In this document: piece by piece, positions 35,985-46,951 of the stretch
Position numbering within the stretch: the first letter of the stretch is position 1
How the letters are laid out: every line of letters begins with the position of its first letter
Source of the DNA: Dryas octopetala
Lineage: Eukaryota > Streptophyta > Magnoliopsida > Rosales > Rosaceae
Length of the DNA stretch: 64,000 nt
Reading direction: 5' to 3'
NCBI GenBank assembly: GCA_963921425.1
Contig: OY992833.1
Span: 25,840,698-25,904,697, forward strand
Translations under genes and position numbers: made by a program
The notes under the pieces: generated by a model
The model's input: only the letters and a program-made list of their open reading frames with translations
What the model was told of the DNA's origin: nothing
Databases searched by the model: none

Positions 35985-37653
35985 CTAGGACTTGGACTTG
36001 GGCACAGCTTTCAGAGGATGAGCCTTCTGTAAGGTGATGCCAAATTTCTCTTCCATGTTCATGGTATCTGGTACAACTCCATCTTCAAGCTCCCAATCAA
36101 AGGAGTTAAGAAGTGACCCCAACATCAAGTGTAACATTCGCACTGCCAAAGGCAATCCTGGACATATTCTCCTCCCACCACCAAATGGGATCAGCTCAAA
36201 GTTTCTGCCTGTAACATCAATTTGTTGACCTAATCCCAAGAACCTCTCCGGCATAAACGAGTTTGGGTTGTCCCAAACGCTGGGGTCTCTTCCAATGGCC
36301 CATGCATTCACTATCACTTGTGCACCCTTTGGGACAACATACCCGCAGATTTCTACGTCTGCTTCAGCTTTGCGGGGAAGTAGCAATGGAGCTGCTGGGT
36401 GCAACCGGAAGGTTTCTTTGAGTATTGCTTGTAAGTAAGGGAGTCGAGCAATATCTGATTCCTCAACTGGGTTTCCTCTGCCGATGATCTGCTCCAACTC
36501 AGCTTGAGCTTTTGACAGGCTTTCCGGGTTGCGTAGTAGCTCAGTCATTGCCCATTCCATTATGGCTGAAGTTGTATCGGTGCCTGCAGCAAATAGATCC
36601 TACATATTGCACAATTGGCTAGCAAATTGTTAATGGAATCAGAATGAACCAGTAAAAAAACCAAAATAGAAACGAATCCCTGATTGTATCAAACAAGTTG
36701 TTGAAGAAAAACAGAGAGTACTAGTAGTGACTAACCAGAAACAAATGTTCAATTACAGTCTTGCCCAGGTCTTCATCTGTGCGTTTGAACTCCTCACTGA
36801 TGTTTAAAAGAGTATCCAGCATATCATTCGTTGTAATATAATCATGAGCTTTTCTTGATTCCAACCTTTGGATAATGAACTGGCTAAAGAGGTCCATCGT
36901 TTTCCGGAAGTGATTGGTAAAGCGCCGGCTTATGCCTTGGGGGTCAATCCTCCTAAGCACATGAAAATAGTCCCCCAGGTTTGGTTTTCCAATCTCTTCC
37001 ATCATACCCCACACCATCTCCTTGAACTCTCTTGCCGTCTCGCTACCCGGGTCTGCCAAATCCACAGAGAAGATGGTACGCGATAGAAGATTGAGCGAAG
37101 TTTGGAAAGCAGCCCTCCCAATATCCACAGCCTTACCCTGTATCATGCTTTCGCGAACATGAGCTATGAGCTCTTGCACTTTTACGTGGCGGTTGGCTTG
37201 GTTGGCATCAAGAATCTTAGCGGCAAACAAATTCGAGCTGCATATTTTGCGGAGGTTTCTCCATCTATTCGAAACCGGTATCCAGGGCATGCCATGCTCG
37301 CCATGTTGGCTGGCTTGGAGTGCGTCGGGGACAGTCCGGTTGCAGAAGGATTGGTCATGGGTTCGGAGGATTTCTTTGGCCACGGTGGCTGAAGAAACTA
37401 CAACCGTGGTTATTTGGCCCTGTTTCAAACACATGATGGCGCCATAGCGTTGGGAAAGCTTAGCCAGGGAGATGTGGGGTTTGGCGCCAAACTCCAACAG
37501 ATTCCCAATAAATGGAAGTGGCTTTGGCCCCGGTGGAAGAAGCCTTTTTGGAATCGCTTTGCTTCTTGATCTTGCAAACGAATGGAGGGATTGAATAATT
37601 GGGATACATGCAGCAAAGAAGAGACACAATAGTATACAACTCAAGAAATCCAT
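35985..37653 (-). CDS. Cytochrome P450, CYP76-type (copy C, intact)
   Basis: Membrane-anchored monooxygenase of the ER, expected to use NADPH-P450 reductase. CYP76 members include geraniol 8-hydroxylases and other terpenoid and phenolic oxidases; the substrate cannot be read here. Exons 36736-37653 and 35985-36599 join in phase 0 (CTG/GTTAGT...TGTAG/GATCTA) at the site usual for this family and give 510 residues. Visible: N-terminal anchor '[15 protein letters not shown]', hinge [13 protein letters not shown] (39-51), W/R motif '[10 protein letters not shown]', I-helix AGTDTTS (311-317), ExxR E368/R371, PERF 423-426, and heme loop [10 protein letters not shown] with Cys452. An in-frame ATG eight codons upstream (37677) was rejected because the paralogues start at MDFLS. 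The B-C loop reads '[18 protein letters not shown]', unlike the other copies. Confidence 0.93.
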
Positions 37654-38300
37654 CTCTTTTGTTGGGAAAGATGACACCTAATACAAGGCCAATGGATTAA
37701 TAAATAACTAGGCAAGAAAATAAAAAAGACACCGACTTTAATTAATGTGGTTCGGCAATATGCCTAAACTCTCTGAAGTTTGGAAGCGTTGAGTTGATTG
37801 AAATGCATGGACTGTTCCTTTTACGGCCATGCATTTAAGGAGCTGAAACTTTACTTTCTAACTTCATTTTCGTGTCTGGTTTTTCTTTCTTCATTTTCGT
37901 GTCGGTTTCCAATCCATGTGCACCCCTAGCCTAGTTCGCACTGGTAAGGAAGCACATCTTAAGAAACAACAGCATCCTAGGATTAGGGATTACTAAAATA
38001 GTAAATTAGGTTTTACAACCAAACTACTAATATATTTATGAGCTTGAAGATAGGGTTGTGCCAGAGACTATGAACATGGAAGAGAAATGGATCGGTCATA
38101 TCAATTAAACCTCGTGCTTTTTCTTTCTTAAAGAACATGGGGCCAGACGAAATTGGACTGGTGGTAATGCCTTTGTAAACGTCATATCACAACGAACCGA
38201 CCAAAACATGTGTCACAACTTATGACATGCCAAACTATATCACATATCCATCTTCTCTCAACTTGTATTTTTCAAGTTGTGCGAAATCGTTGAGGCAGGG
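37654..38300. promoter_or_regulatory. Divergent spacer between P450 copy C and fragment D
   Basis: Holds the upstream region of copy C (minus) and, from about 38085, the P450-type 5' flank of fragment D with 'aaacatgtgtcacaacttat' and the small inverted repeat caacttg-tattttt-caagttg just upstream of the ATG. A short stretch at about 38039-38088 (gagcttgaagatagggttgt...aacatggaagag) is a degraded piece of P450 exon 2. Confidence 0.55.
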
Positions 38301-38594
38301 ATGGATTTCTCGAGCTGCATACTTTGTGTTTTCTTTACTTGGGTCTCAATCCAAGTCGTCCATTCATTTGCAAGAAGAATAAAAGCCAATCCCGGAAGGC
38401 TTCCACCGGGACCAAAGCCAATTCCGTTGTTTGGGAATTTGTTTCAGCTTGGGGACAAACCCCACCTCTCCCTTACTAAGCTTTCCATGCGCTATGGCCC
38501 CATAATGAGTTTGCAGCTGGGCCAAATAACCACAGTTGTAGTTTCTTCTGCAACCATGGCCAAAGAAATCCTCCAAACCAATGACCAAGCCTTC
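38301..38594 (+). pseudogene. CYP76-type P450 copy D: N-terminal fragment, twin of copy B
   Basis: ATG at 38301 starts 'MDFSSCILCVFFTWVSIQVV' and follows copy B almost exactly to 'NDQAF', where the same CACTA-type end begins at 38595. Because B and D share the breakpoint and the following transposon sequence, the transposon insertion preceded their duplication. Only about 98 residues remain. Confidence 0.9.
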
Positions 38595-38846
38595 CACTAC
38601 TACAATAATGTAAATAGACAACAATAAATAGATAACGGTTTGTATTTTTTCCGTTATCTTAATTTACCACACAACGGTTTTTAATAAACCGTTATATTAA
38701 AATATAATATCCAATAGTATTTGGTCTTATGAATTTTTCTAAATTATTAAATACAATAGTATTAGACAAAAACCGTTGTGTTGGACAAGTTACACAAAAA
38801 TAAAGAATTTGCGGGTGTTCGTATTTGGGAAAAACTGGAGGCGCGA
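38595..38846. mobile_element. Terminal part of a CACTA (En/Spm-type) element, copy 2
   Basis: Same CACTACTACAATAATG start and acaacggttttt repeats as 33917-34168. Beyond 'ggaggcgcga' it continues into different sequence (tttaatgaattaatg...), so one of the two copies is deleted or rearranged here. Confidence 0.6.
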
Positions 38847-38982
38847 TTTAATGAATTAATGAAACATTCATATCGCTCCTTAAGTCAGAGAAGGTCAAAG
38901 CCCTTCAGACACACACATCCCTCTGACTTCACCGAGCTGCCATGGTTCTTCTCACTAGCTCCAGCTCCATCTGACCTCAACT

Positions 38983-39013
<31 letters not shown>

Positions 39014-40321
39014 CAGTCTTAGATCTCATAGAAGGATCCATACAAGATCTGGATGAGATCTTATCAGATCTGGAAGACCAAAATAGCTCAATCGCACCTT
39101 TCTATCTCTCTCTTGATCTCATCAAAACCCAAAATCAGTTCTCCCCTTCTCTCTCCACCGCTGGCGACATCATCGGCATTACTCGAATCGTGGTCGAGGT
39201 TGGGTTGAACGACGGCCGCCACTTTGGGCCGCTCAAACCCAGATCTAGAAATATCACGCCCAATGACGAGAAGAGCCAAGCTCGTTGTTGGAGAAGATAA
39301 ATTCAAGGCTCGTTGTGGACGTTGTCAGTCGAGTTCCAGTTGGAGAAGAGCCAAGCTCGTTGTTGGTTGAAGGTATATGCTCTCTCTCTCTCTCTCCCTC
39401 TCCCTCTCCTTCTCCCCCTTTCTCGCTATATGTATTTCCTCAGATTTATTGAAAATTAGTGTTAGGGTTTGTAATTTGGGGTTTTCTTTAATTATTATGT
39501 TTTTTCTTTTTGTTTTTTGTTTCTATTTCTTCAATTAGAACTCCTTTATAGAAAAAGACATGTTTGCATATCTTCACAAGGTTATTGAACAATATTCGAC
39601 ACTTCAAGGAAATACAGAAGACCATACTGGTACATGTTGTTAGTTTAGCTCTCTAAATAGCTGCTTTGATGTTATAATAAAAGAAATACTGCAAGTGCGC
39701 ATCCCTCATCATGTTTATTGTGAACATGTATAAATAATGTCTGTAATGACCTTTTGTCCAACCCATACTGAAATGCTAGCTATAGTTTCTTACAACAAGA
39801 CTACTGCAATATATAGAGAATACAATATGAAATTCTTATATGTATTACATGGCCATGAAAGTGGGATTACACATGTAAGTTAGCATTCCTTTTTTCTTCA
39901 TTTGACCGGCCTTGATCATAACTCCATATATGACCCAAAGAATTTTTCTCTCAAGTCTAGTTCTCAAAGGATGAAAATATATTATTTATATACTGGAGGC
40001 TGGAAGGTAAAATGCTTTACATGTTTTATCTTTTTTGGCATTGGTTTGATTTTTGGAAATGCAGTAAACAAGTTGTATGTAACAACTGTTAGTTTATGAT
40101 CTATATATATGTGTGTGTGAGCCATAATTTATTTCTCTTGGAATATTTTTGATGTATTCTATTAGATTAGCATATATATGACTTTTTCTTTCTACTCTAA
40201 ACATGTTTGATATTGGCTTACTAAATTTACTTGAAGGATCCATATATATATATATATATATATAGCTCAAGATATTATGTTTTTCTATCTTTTTTTGTTT
40301 CCTTTGTTTCCTTTGTTTCAG

Positions 40322-40596
40322 GTTGTTCGCTTTGAGGGGGATGTTCCGAAGGAAGATGCAAAAAGAGTGGTGAAATCAACTTTCCAGCATTTTGGTAGGA
40401 TGACATACTTGTGAATGCTGCAGCTAGAAATTTTCTTGCGTCAGCAGAGGATCTATCCTCTAATGGATTTCAGACAGGTTCATGTTATAACAGTCTTTAT
40501 AATATGTTTGCACATATGAAATTGTTGTACATGATAAGATTTTGATCCAAAACACGATTGATTTTATTTATTCCCTGCAGTTATGGATATTGATAT
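40322..40596 (+). pseudogene. Captured fragment of a peroxisomal 2,4-dienoyl-CoA reductase (SDRB type)
   Basis: After a normal acceptor (tttcag) the frame reads 'VVRFEGDVPKEDAKRVVKST' and 'FQHFGRM'. A single missing base at about 40401 shifts it, and the right frame resumes as 'ILVNAAARNFLASAEDLSSN', 'GFQT' up to a donor at 40478. A second acceptor at 40580 continues 'VMDID'. The NAA(A/G)-N-F-L and V-x-D-I-D blocks belong to the short-chain dehydrogenases that reduce dienoyl-CoA in plant peroxisomes. The Gly of NAAAGN is Arg here. The exon end 'gatctatcctctaatggatt' is duplicated at about 40615. No intact gene. Confidence 0.72.
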
Positions 40597-40730
40597 GTCT
40601 ATATGATATGTTTGATCTATCCTCTAATGGATTTCAGATAGGTCCATTATTCTTATGTTTGCATGTAAATATGCCTATATGATATGTCTAACGGCGTTAC
40701 TCATTTTACCATGGTTGCTTTACAGGATGA

Positions 40731-40798
40731 GGTTGATGCTAAGTTTATTGTAGCTGGTCTTTCAACAACCTGTAGTCAAAAAATTCACAATCAATTGG
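40731..40798 (+). other. Exon-like segment of unknown origin
   Basis: Bounded by an acceptor-like gctttacag and a donor-like ttg/gtatgtg, open in one frame as 'DEVDAKFIVAGLSTTCSQKI' followed by HNQL. I do not recognise the family. It lies in the insertion that also carries the reductase fragment and may be another captured exon. Confidence 0.4.
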
Positions 40799-41947
40799 TA
40801 TGTGTTTATTGTACCAAATGATGCACGCTTTGATAGGACAACAACAAAGGTCTAATAAAATTTATGTTTTATCTTCTCCTGTAATAATGTATTTATAATT
40901 CTCCTTTATGTTGAAGGTGCTGTTCTTTTGGAAAAGATTATACATGAATATAAATTTGTTTGTCACTCTTAATTGTGTAGGCTTATATGTTTATATGTTT
41001 AGACTAGGTATTGGATCAAATTAATAATTATTGTAGCGTTTCCTTCGAGGATTCATGTAGAAGGAAAATGAAAACTTATGAACTTACAATTAGATAGAAG
41101 GAAAAATTGAACTCCAGTTACAATAATTTGTTCCATATATGCTTTAAACTCTAGTAGGTGATTGTCATTTTTTCACAACTTCTTTATTTACATCTCTTGC
41201 ATTTTTTAATCAGTAAAAATTTTGAAGGGTGATAAGATTATATAATTTTTTTTAGGTCCTCCGAGCAGAGTATATATAGTTATTTCAGTTCACTTGCACT
41301 ACATTTGGATTTGGCTTAAACACAGGTCAGATCCCTTTTAATGTTAAATATTGATATAATTTCGAATGAGCACTAGGGTGTTTTTAATCTAAAATCTGAT
41401 ATTGAGATTTTGATGTTTTTGTCTTATATAATTGTTTTTGTTAGTATTTGTAGAATTTGGTTGTGATTACTTTCATTTTCAACTGTTTTGGGTTTATATG
41501 ATTGTCATTGTGCATTACTCTGTCCATATAGCGTTGCATATTTCAGAGTCGGAAGTGGACCAGCACTGCACTTGGCAGCCAAACTGCCAAGCTGAGGGGA
41601 CTAACATAAAATACTTTTCTTAATTGTTACTTTTCTTTTTTTAACTGCAAGATTGACTATGAGAGAAAAGGTCAAGGTTGGGACAAGATCAGACAGGCTT
41701 CTTCGGATGATTGGAAGAGAAACTTAGCTACCATAGTGTAGTATGTGGTCTCCTTATTCAAGTGAACAAGATCTTCTTCAGGAAGTAAGTCTCGTCTTCT
41801 CACTTTTTTTTTTTTTTTCAAATTTTTGCTTTTTCAATATTTGGTGGAATTTATGGTTGGATCAATATTTTGGTTGTTCAAAATGTTGTTTCCTTTTGTT
41901 TAGTCTTGGTTGCTAAACTTCATGTTGACAGAAAACTGAGTTCGCCG

Positions 41948-42098
41948 CTGGAGGTCCGGTCTTCAAAAGAGAGGTCCGGACCTCAAGCCTAGGTCTCAAA
42001 CACCAATCTTACTGGAGGTCCAGTCCTCAAGGGTGAGGTCCGGAACTTAAACCTAAATTTATAAATCCAATCTTACTGGAGGTCTGGTCTTGAAGGCT
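41948..42098. repeat. Direct repeat array, period 64 bp, about 2.4 units
   Basis: Units start with ctggaggtc at 41948, 42012 and 42076. Each holds 'gaggtccgga' and 'caccaatcttactgg' type blocks. The third unit is cut by the P450 sequence at about 42099. Confidence 0.85.
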
Positions 42099-42352
42099 GA
42101 GGTTCTTGGGATTGGGTCAAATTGATGTTACAAGTAGAAACTTTGAGCTGATCCCATTTGGTGGTGGGAGGAGAATATGTCCAGGGTTGCCATTGGCGGT
42201 GTGAATGTTACACTTGATGTTGGGGTCGCTTCTTAACTCCTTTGATTGGGAGCTTGAAGATGGAGTTGTACCAGAGACCATGAACATGGAAGACAAATTT
42301 GGCCTTACCTTACAGATGGCTCATCCTTTGAGAGCTGTGCCCAGGTTGTAGG
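42099..42352 (+). pseudogene. CYP76-type P450 copy E: C-terminal fragment with a nonsense codon
   Basis: From '[20 protein letters not shown]' through the heme loop to the normal stop it matches exon 2 of the copy at 49302. An in-frame TGA replaces the Arg codon just after 'GLPLAV' (gcggtgtga for gcggtgcga, a CpG-type change). Nothing upstream of PERF remains. It may be the 3' half of the same ancestral copy as fragment D. Confidence 0.88.
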
Positions 42353-42669
42353 TGATGATGGTGTATTGCTGGTTTTTACAATAATTAATATGTTATGAGT
42401 TGAGCATGTGAATTGGTTTCGCTATAACTAGCTAAAAACAATATTTAGCTATAATTTTTAGCTAAAATTACAAATTTGTACATTGGTAAATGTTATAACT
42501 AAAATCCATCTATTTAATTTAAAAATTGTATCCATATATACTCTTAATAAATTAAAATGTATAAATTAATATAGTTTAATAATTATACCATTGTAATTAT
42601 TTTAATGAGATATTTAATATAATCGACTATAGTATTGAATATACTCTTTTATTTGGTTGATGCATCTAA

Positions 42670-43572
42670 AAAAGTTATAAAAAAAAAACAATTGAATGAA
42701 TTGAGAGTTTGAGATCCAGCCATGCCCACCACACTCTTTGATTGGCTGATACATGTAAAAAAGTTAAAAAAAGCACTTGAATGAATTGAATTCCAGCTAC
42801 CACGTGCAATTAACACTAAGTGTGCAATGGTCATATATTTCAACAGTCACAAGTGGGTCAGCTTCTTCCCATGCAGACTGGAAACGTGTATCACAACGTA
42901 CTGACCAAAACATGTGTCACAACTTATGACATGCCAAACTATATCACATATCCATCTTCTCTTAACTTGTATTTTTCAAGTTGTGCGAAATTGTTGAGGC
43001 AGGTATGGATTTCAACTTTGTTTTAACTTTCCCTTTACGTGCAGCAATTAAACTAAGGACACTACTTGGGTCACCCCTTGGGGTACTTCAAGGTCACCCT
43101 TCCCCCGAAAATAATAATTTTGGTAATGCCGGCGCATGATCGGAACCGTTCATTTTTTAGATCATCTATAATAGATCATCTCTGCAAAAAATCAACTCAA
43201 TCGGAAATCGTTTCATTATATAACTGTTTTTGATTAAATAGAAAAAATCAACGGTTTGGTCAAAAAATCACTCTTTAATTAAAAATCATCATTTTTTTCT
43301 ACTTAATTGACAACAGTTATATAACCAAACGATTTCCGATTGATTTGATTTTTTGAAGAGATGATTTATAATAAGTGATTTAAAAAGTGAACGGTTCCGA
43401 CCATGCGCCGACATTACCGAAATTGTTATTTTGGAGGGAGGGGTGACCTTGGGGTACCCCAAGGGTGACCCAAATATTTTCCTTGAACCAAACCACTTTC
43501 CAATTATGCACAAACACAAACCAATCAAGGAAATAAACAAAAACCATAATTTTATTGTGATTTATGAATCCA
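42670..43572. repeat. Segmental duplication unit, copy 2 (mate at 34640-35566)
   Basis: Carries the same order as copy 1: AT-rich lead, P450 5' flank, ATG GAT TTC at 43005-43013 followed by unrelated sequence, and the fold-back MITE. It ends by joining, near 43569, to the upstream region of a minus-strand P450. Confidence 0.8.
43066..43473. mobile_element. Fold-back MITE with long terminal inverted repeats (copy 2)
   Basis: Same element as 35040-35423. The termini are better preserved here: left ttgggtcaccccttggggta and right 'taccccaagggtgacccaa' are near-perfect complements. Confidence 0.72.
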
Positions 43573-44125
43573 TCTCTTGATCAACAACCTAGCACATGAA
43601 TCTTTTCACTACCACAAATTTTTATATCTATAGTAATTGTCATTGGCAAAGACAAACTGATAATAGTAAATATATTGTCACATCCACTGTCTATTAAAAG
43701 GACCTTTTTATCCCAACGGTTACCAAAAATTCTATTTCGTGACGATCGTACGCTGGTTTTTCCTTGTTCATTGTTCCTGGACAATGATCGACCGGCTGCC
43801 GGAGGCTCAGGTACTGGTAAAGGAAGCACATCTTAGGAAACAAGTCAACAACAACAAAGATAAAACGATTCATTATTATGTCTGATTAAAAAATAATCGA
43901 AAACAAAGATCAATTCTCTCTACTACTTTGACGGTTCATGTTCTCGATCTTCACAAACAAATTTTCCTTATTTTCCAACCATAATTTCAAGGTAATAACA
44001 ATTAACCAACGTACCATATATTGCATTAATTTCTCAATGATGCCAAAAGTAAAGTATAACATGCACCAACTGATGCAATTCTCTAGACAGTGGGTGATAC
44101 AAGGAATCCTACTCACTCCAAAGGT
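43569..44125 (-). promoter_or_regulatory. Upstream region of a lost minus-strand P450
   Basis: 'catctcttgatcaacaacct', 'gcacatgaatcttttcacta', 'gatcgtacgctggtttttcc' and 'ctcaatgatgccaaaagtaa' match the region directly 5' of the intact copy at 63254 (63250-63660). The P450 body that should lie to the left is replaced by the duplicated MITE segment. Confidence 0.7.
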
Positions 44126-46951
44126 TTATACAAAACTATACATTTTGACAGCCAAGCCACACTGCCATGATCATTTCCTGCGGTTCCTCCTTTTCCCCCA
44201 TTTTCTGATGCTCATTGCTGCTACTGGTATGATCGCCTGCTCTCTCTTTGTTTTTAATCTCTTTGTGTGAAACATAACAGATTGGTTAGCCGTCTATATA
44301 TTAAAGCTTATTGATTTCAATTACCCTCTGCTTCTCTAATCTCTTTGTTCATGTATTAAGTAAAGGAGTTGGAACTAGGTTCTCAACTCGTGTCTCGTGA
44401 TGGGTTCTTCTTAATTTTCCAGATGTATAAATAAATATCATTTAAGAGGAAAAGAAAATGGCTACAAAGGTCTTTAATGCTAAGCCAGGTAAAACTATGA
44501 AAGCTTAACAACGGAAATGGCTTATTATCTCTATTCTTAAATCTTAATCGAGCTGTGCTATATCTTATAGCCATCCAATTTTCAAAGAATACTACAAGTT
44601 TAACAAGAGGGACTAGCAAAATTACTGCCTCTTGCTTTCACCATTCTATTTCCTGCTTGCTTTGCCCTGCTACTCTAATTCGTATCCCAATATTCCAAAA
44701 GATTGCCTATTCAAGGATTACAAAATTTAGAAAATAGTTGAGTGCAAGAGTTTTTTTTTTTTTTTATCTTTTCTTTTGGTCTTTTAGGAGTTCAACAATT
44801 CTTGGGTAGACTCAACTCCTTGTAATGTGAGGGGCTGAGAATTGATCTTTTGGGTTTTTTGTTTTGGGTCCAATATTTTGGGTATTGATTGGCCTGATTT
44901 CGGTAAGCAAGTTGTTGGGCTTAGCCAGCCAAATGTTCCAAATACTCCCATTGACAAAAAAGAATGAAAATGTACCAATTACTCCTAAAGAAAAAGTGCA
45001 AATGAAAATAAAATTTCACTAATTCTTCAATGGGGCCTCCTTTTGAAGTCTTTCTATAAAAATTTAGGCTATGTGAATTTTGTTTAAACATCTCTTTGTC
45101 GGACCACATATATGTGAAATATCTAATATATCAAAAATGATTTTCAAATAATTTTGATAATGAACTTCAAAATAGGATCAGTCTTTTAATCAGTCTACAA
45201 TTTTATATATTATCAATGTCTAGTTTAAAAGTGCTATACGTGAAAAGAAAATGAAGAGAGGTTTAAGTTTTTGCTAGTGTTTATTAAAAAGTGAATGAAA
45301 CAGACCGCGGCGTGTAATTTTCCTTTACATTTTTCCCGGTTTCATAAGCCATGTCGAGTCGAACAAATCTAGGATGGGATCTTGTGTAGAGTAGCCATCA
45401 TTGATAGAGTAGCCATCATTGTCTTCATCATCGTCATCATCTGCAGCACTCTCCACTTCTTCTTTCTTGTTGTTGTTCTTCCCCATCTAGAATTTTGGAG
45501 AAGAACTCTGTTGTTGCACTTTTTCTGCTATTGTGTTTTTTTCTGGTTTGTTTTAATGAATGAGCAAAGTATGGTTTAAAGTAAATATAGCCATTATAGT
45601 CTATACACTAAGGAGGGTGTCCTTAACTCAAATTTTAATGAATTTTAAAATTCATAGAATCTATCAAAATTCAAGGAAACTATCTGAAATTCTTATAGAA
45701 TTTGTTATGCGTAAAAAATGCATCCAAATCTATTAAATTCTTTAACTAAATGAAATTCATGACTTTTTTAAAACACCTTATTTGTTTAGAATCTATTAAA
45801 ATTTGAGTTGAAAATATCTAGATTTCATTGGACTTAAAATCCATTGAAGTTTAAGTTGAGAACACCTTCTTAAACTAATAACTAATTGACAAAAATGATG
45901 TATTTAAGTAATAGTACATATATTATATACTAGTCACATTGATGAGCTCTCATATTACATGGATCTCACTTATATGAGATATTTGATCAATAATGTAATT
46001 ACCAAATATTGTAAAAAAAAATTAACAATATCACATCTCGTGTAAAGTCTCCTTCACTTGGTACTATGTTACAAAGAGAGCTAGAGTTCATACTTGATTA
46101 CGATCGGTAAGACAATTATTCTGTCCCAAGTTCCCAACTCACACGCACCAATTGGAAAACCATCCTTCCTCCTTATCCTAATTTCGTGACTTATTCCGAA
46201 GACGGACAAAGTTATATGATTGTAATTGTACATGTTTCTCTCCATTATTTGGCTTGTAGTTATGACTGAACATACCAATAGTCTTGTAATGGTATCCCAT
46301 TACATATATTTCCAGATAAAAATAAACAACACTCGATTGTAGAAAAAAAAAAAATTATTACGAGTGTATGTGTATATATTATATGTATTTATTTATTTTT
46401 ATTATATATATCTCTCATCAGGTGTTCTAACATGTAATAATAAAAATAAATAAAAATTATATATATATACTCACTTCATGAAAAATTGACTGCGATTATA
46501 AAGTCATTTCTATGGTACTACGATTTGTAGGCTTTACCAAGTCCAAGTTTGTTCCTAATAATATCTTAAAAATATCTGATTTCTCTGATAATAGAATCAT
46601 TTGATCAGATTCATTGTAGAGGTCAATAAATTACGTAAATTTGATCTTAATTGAGTTGCATTTTTCCAAGAGTTATCGATGGTGGTTCCATTCGTCCCTT
46701 ATAATGACGCCAGGGAGGCAGGGATTAAGTTAAAAATCCCACTACGTACAACTTCGGGTGGCCGGGGGACCAGAGAAGAAAGCAATTTTGATTCTTAATT
46801 TCTTTCTTTCTTGCCCACCATTCATTGGGGTTCTGATCTCATGGGAAACAGTTGCGAGGAACTACAGAGGGTTAAGATCTGATTAGACACAAGCATAGTA
46901 GAATACTAATCAAATTTATAACTGCATTAACTAACTAAAATCATGAAGTAC
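44126..46951. other. Intergenic spacer, no gene seen
   Basis: Mostly AT-rich with poly(T) near 44752 and 46340-46460 AT repeats, and a local duplication of gagtagccatcattg at about 45390-45420. A slightly G+C-richer patch at 46680-46780 has no recognised product. Confidence 0.5.

Larger units (their letters stand above)
38847..42098 (+). mobile_element. 3.2-kb insertion separating the halves of P450 copy D/E
   Basis: Sits between a P450 N-terminal fragment with a CACTA end (38301-38846) and a P450 C-terminal fragment (42099-42352). It contains (CT)n at 38985-39013, a duplicated 'gagaagagccaagctcgttg' (39271 and 39343), exon-like captured host sequence (40322-40596, 40731-40798), and a 64-bp direct-repeat array at its right edge. 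This composition fits the interior of a gene-capturing CACTA element, but the right terminus is missing and no transposase was recognised. Confidence 0.45.

Noticed and set aside
33623-38594. N-terminal P450 fragments B and D considered as alternative first exons of downstream copies
   Set aside because: Both end inside exon 1 at a transposon border, without a donor site, and the next downstream gene is on the other strand (B) or separated by 3.5 kb of foreign sequence (D).
41948-42098. Regularly spaced repeats considered as a CRISPR-like array
   Set aside because: The units are contiguous 64-bp direct repeats without spacers, in a plant genome next to a P450 fragment.
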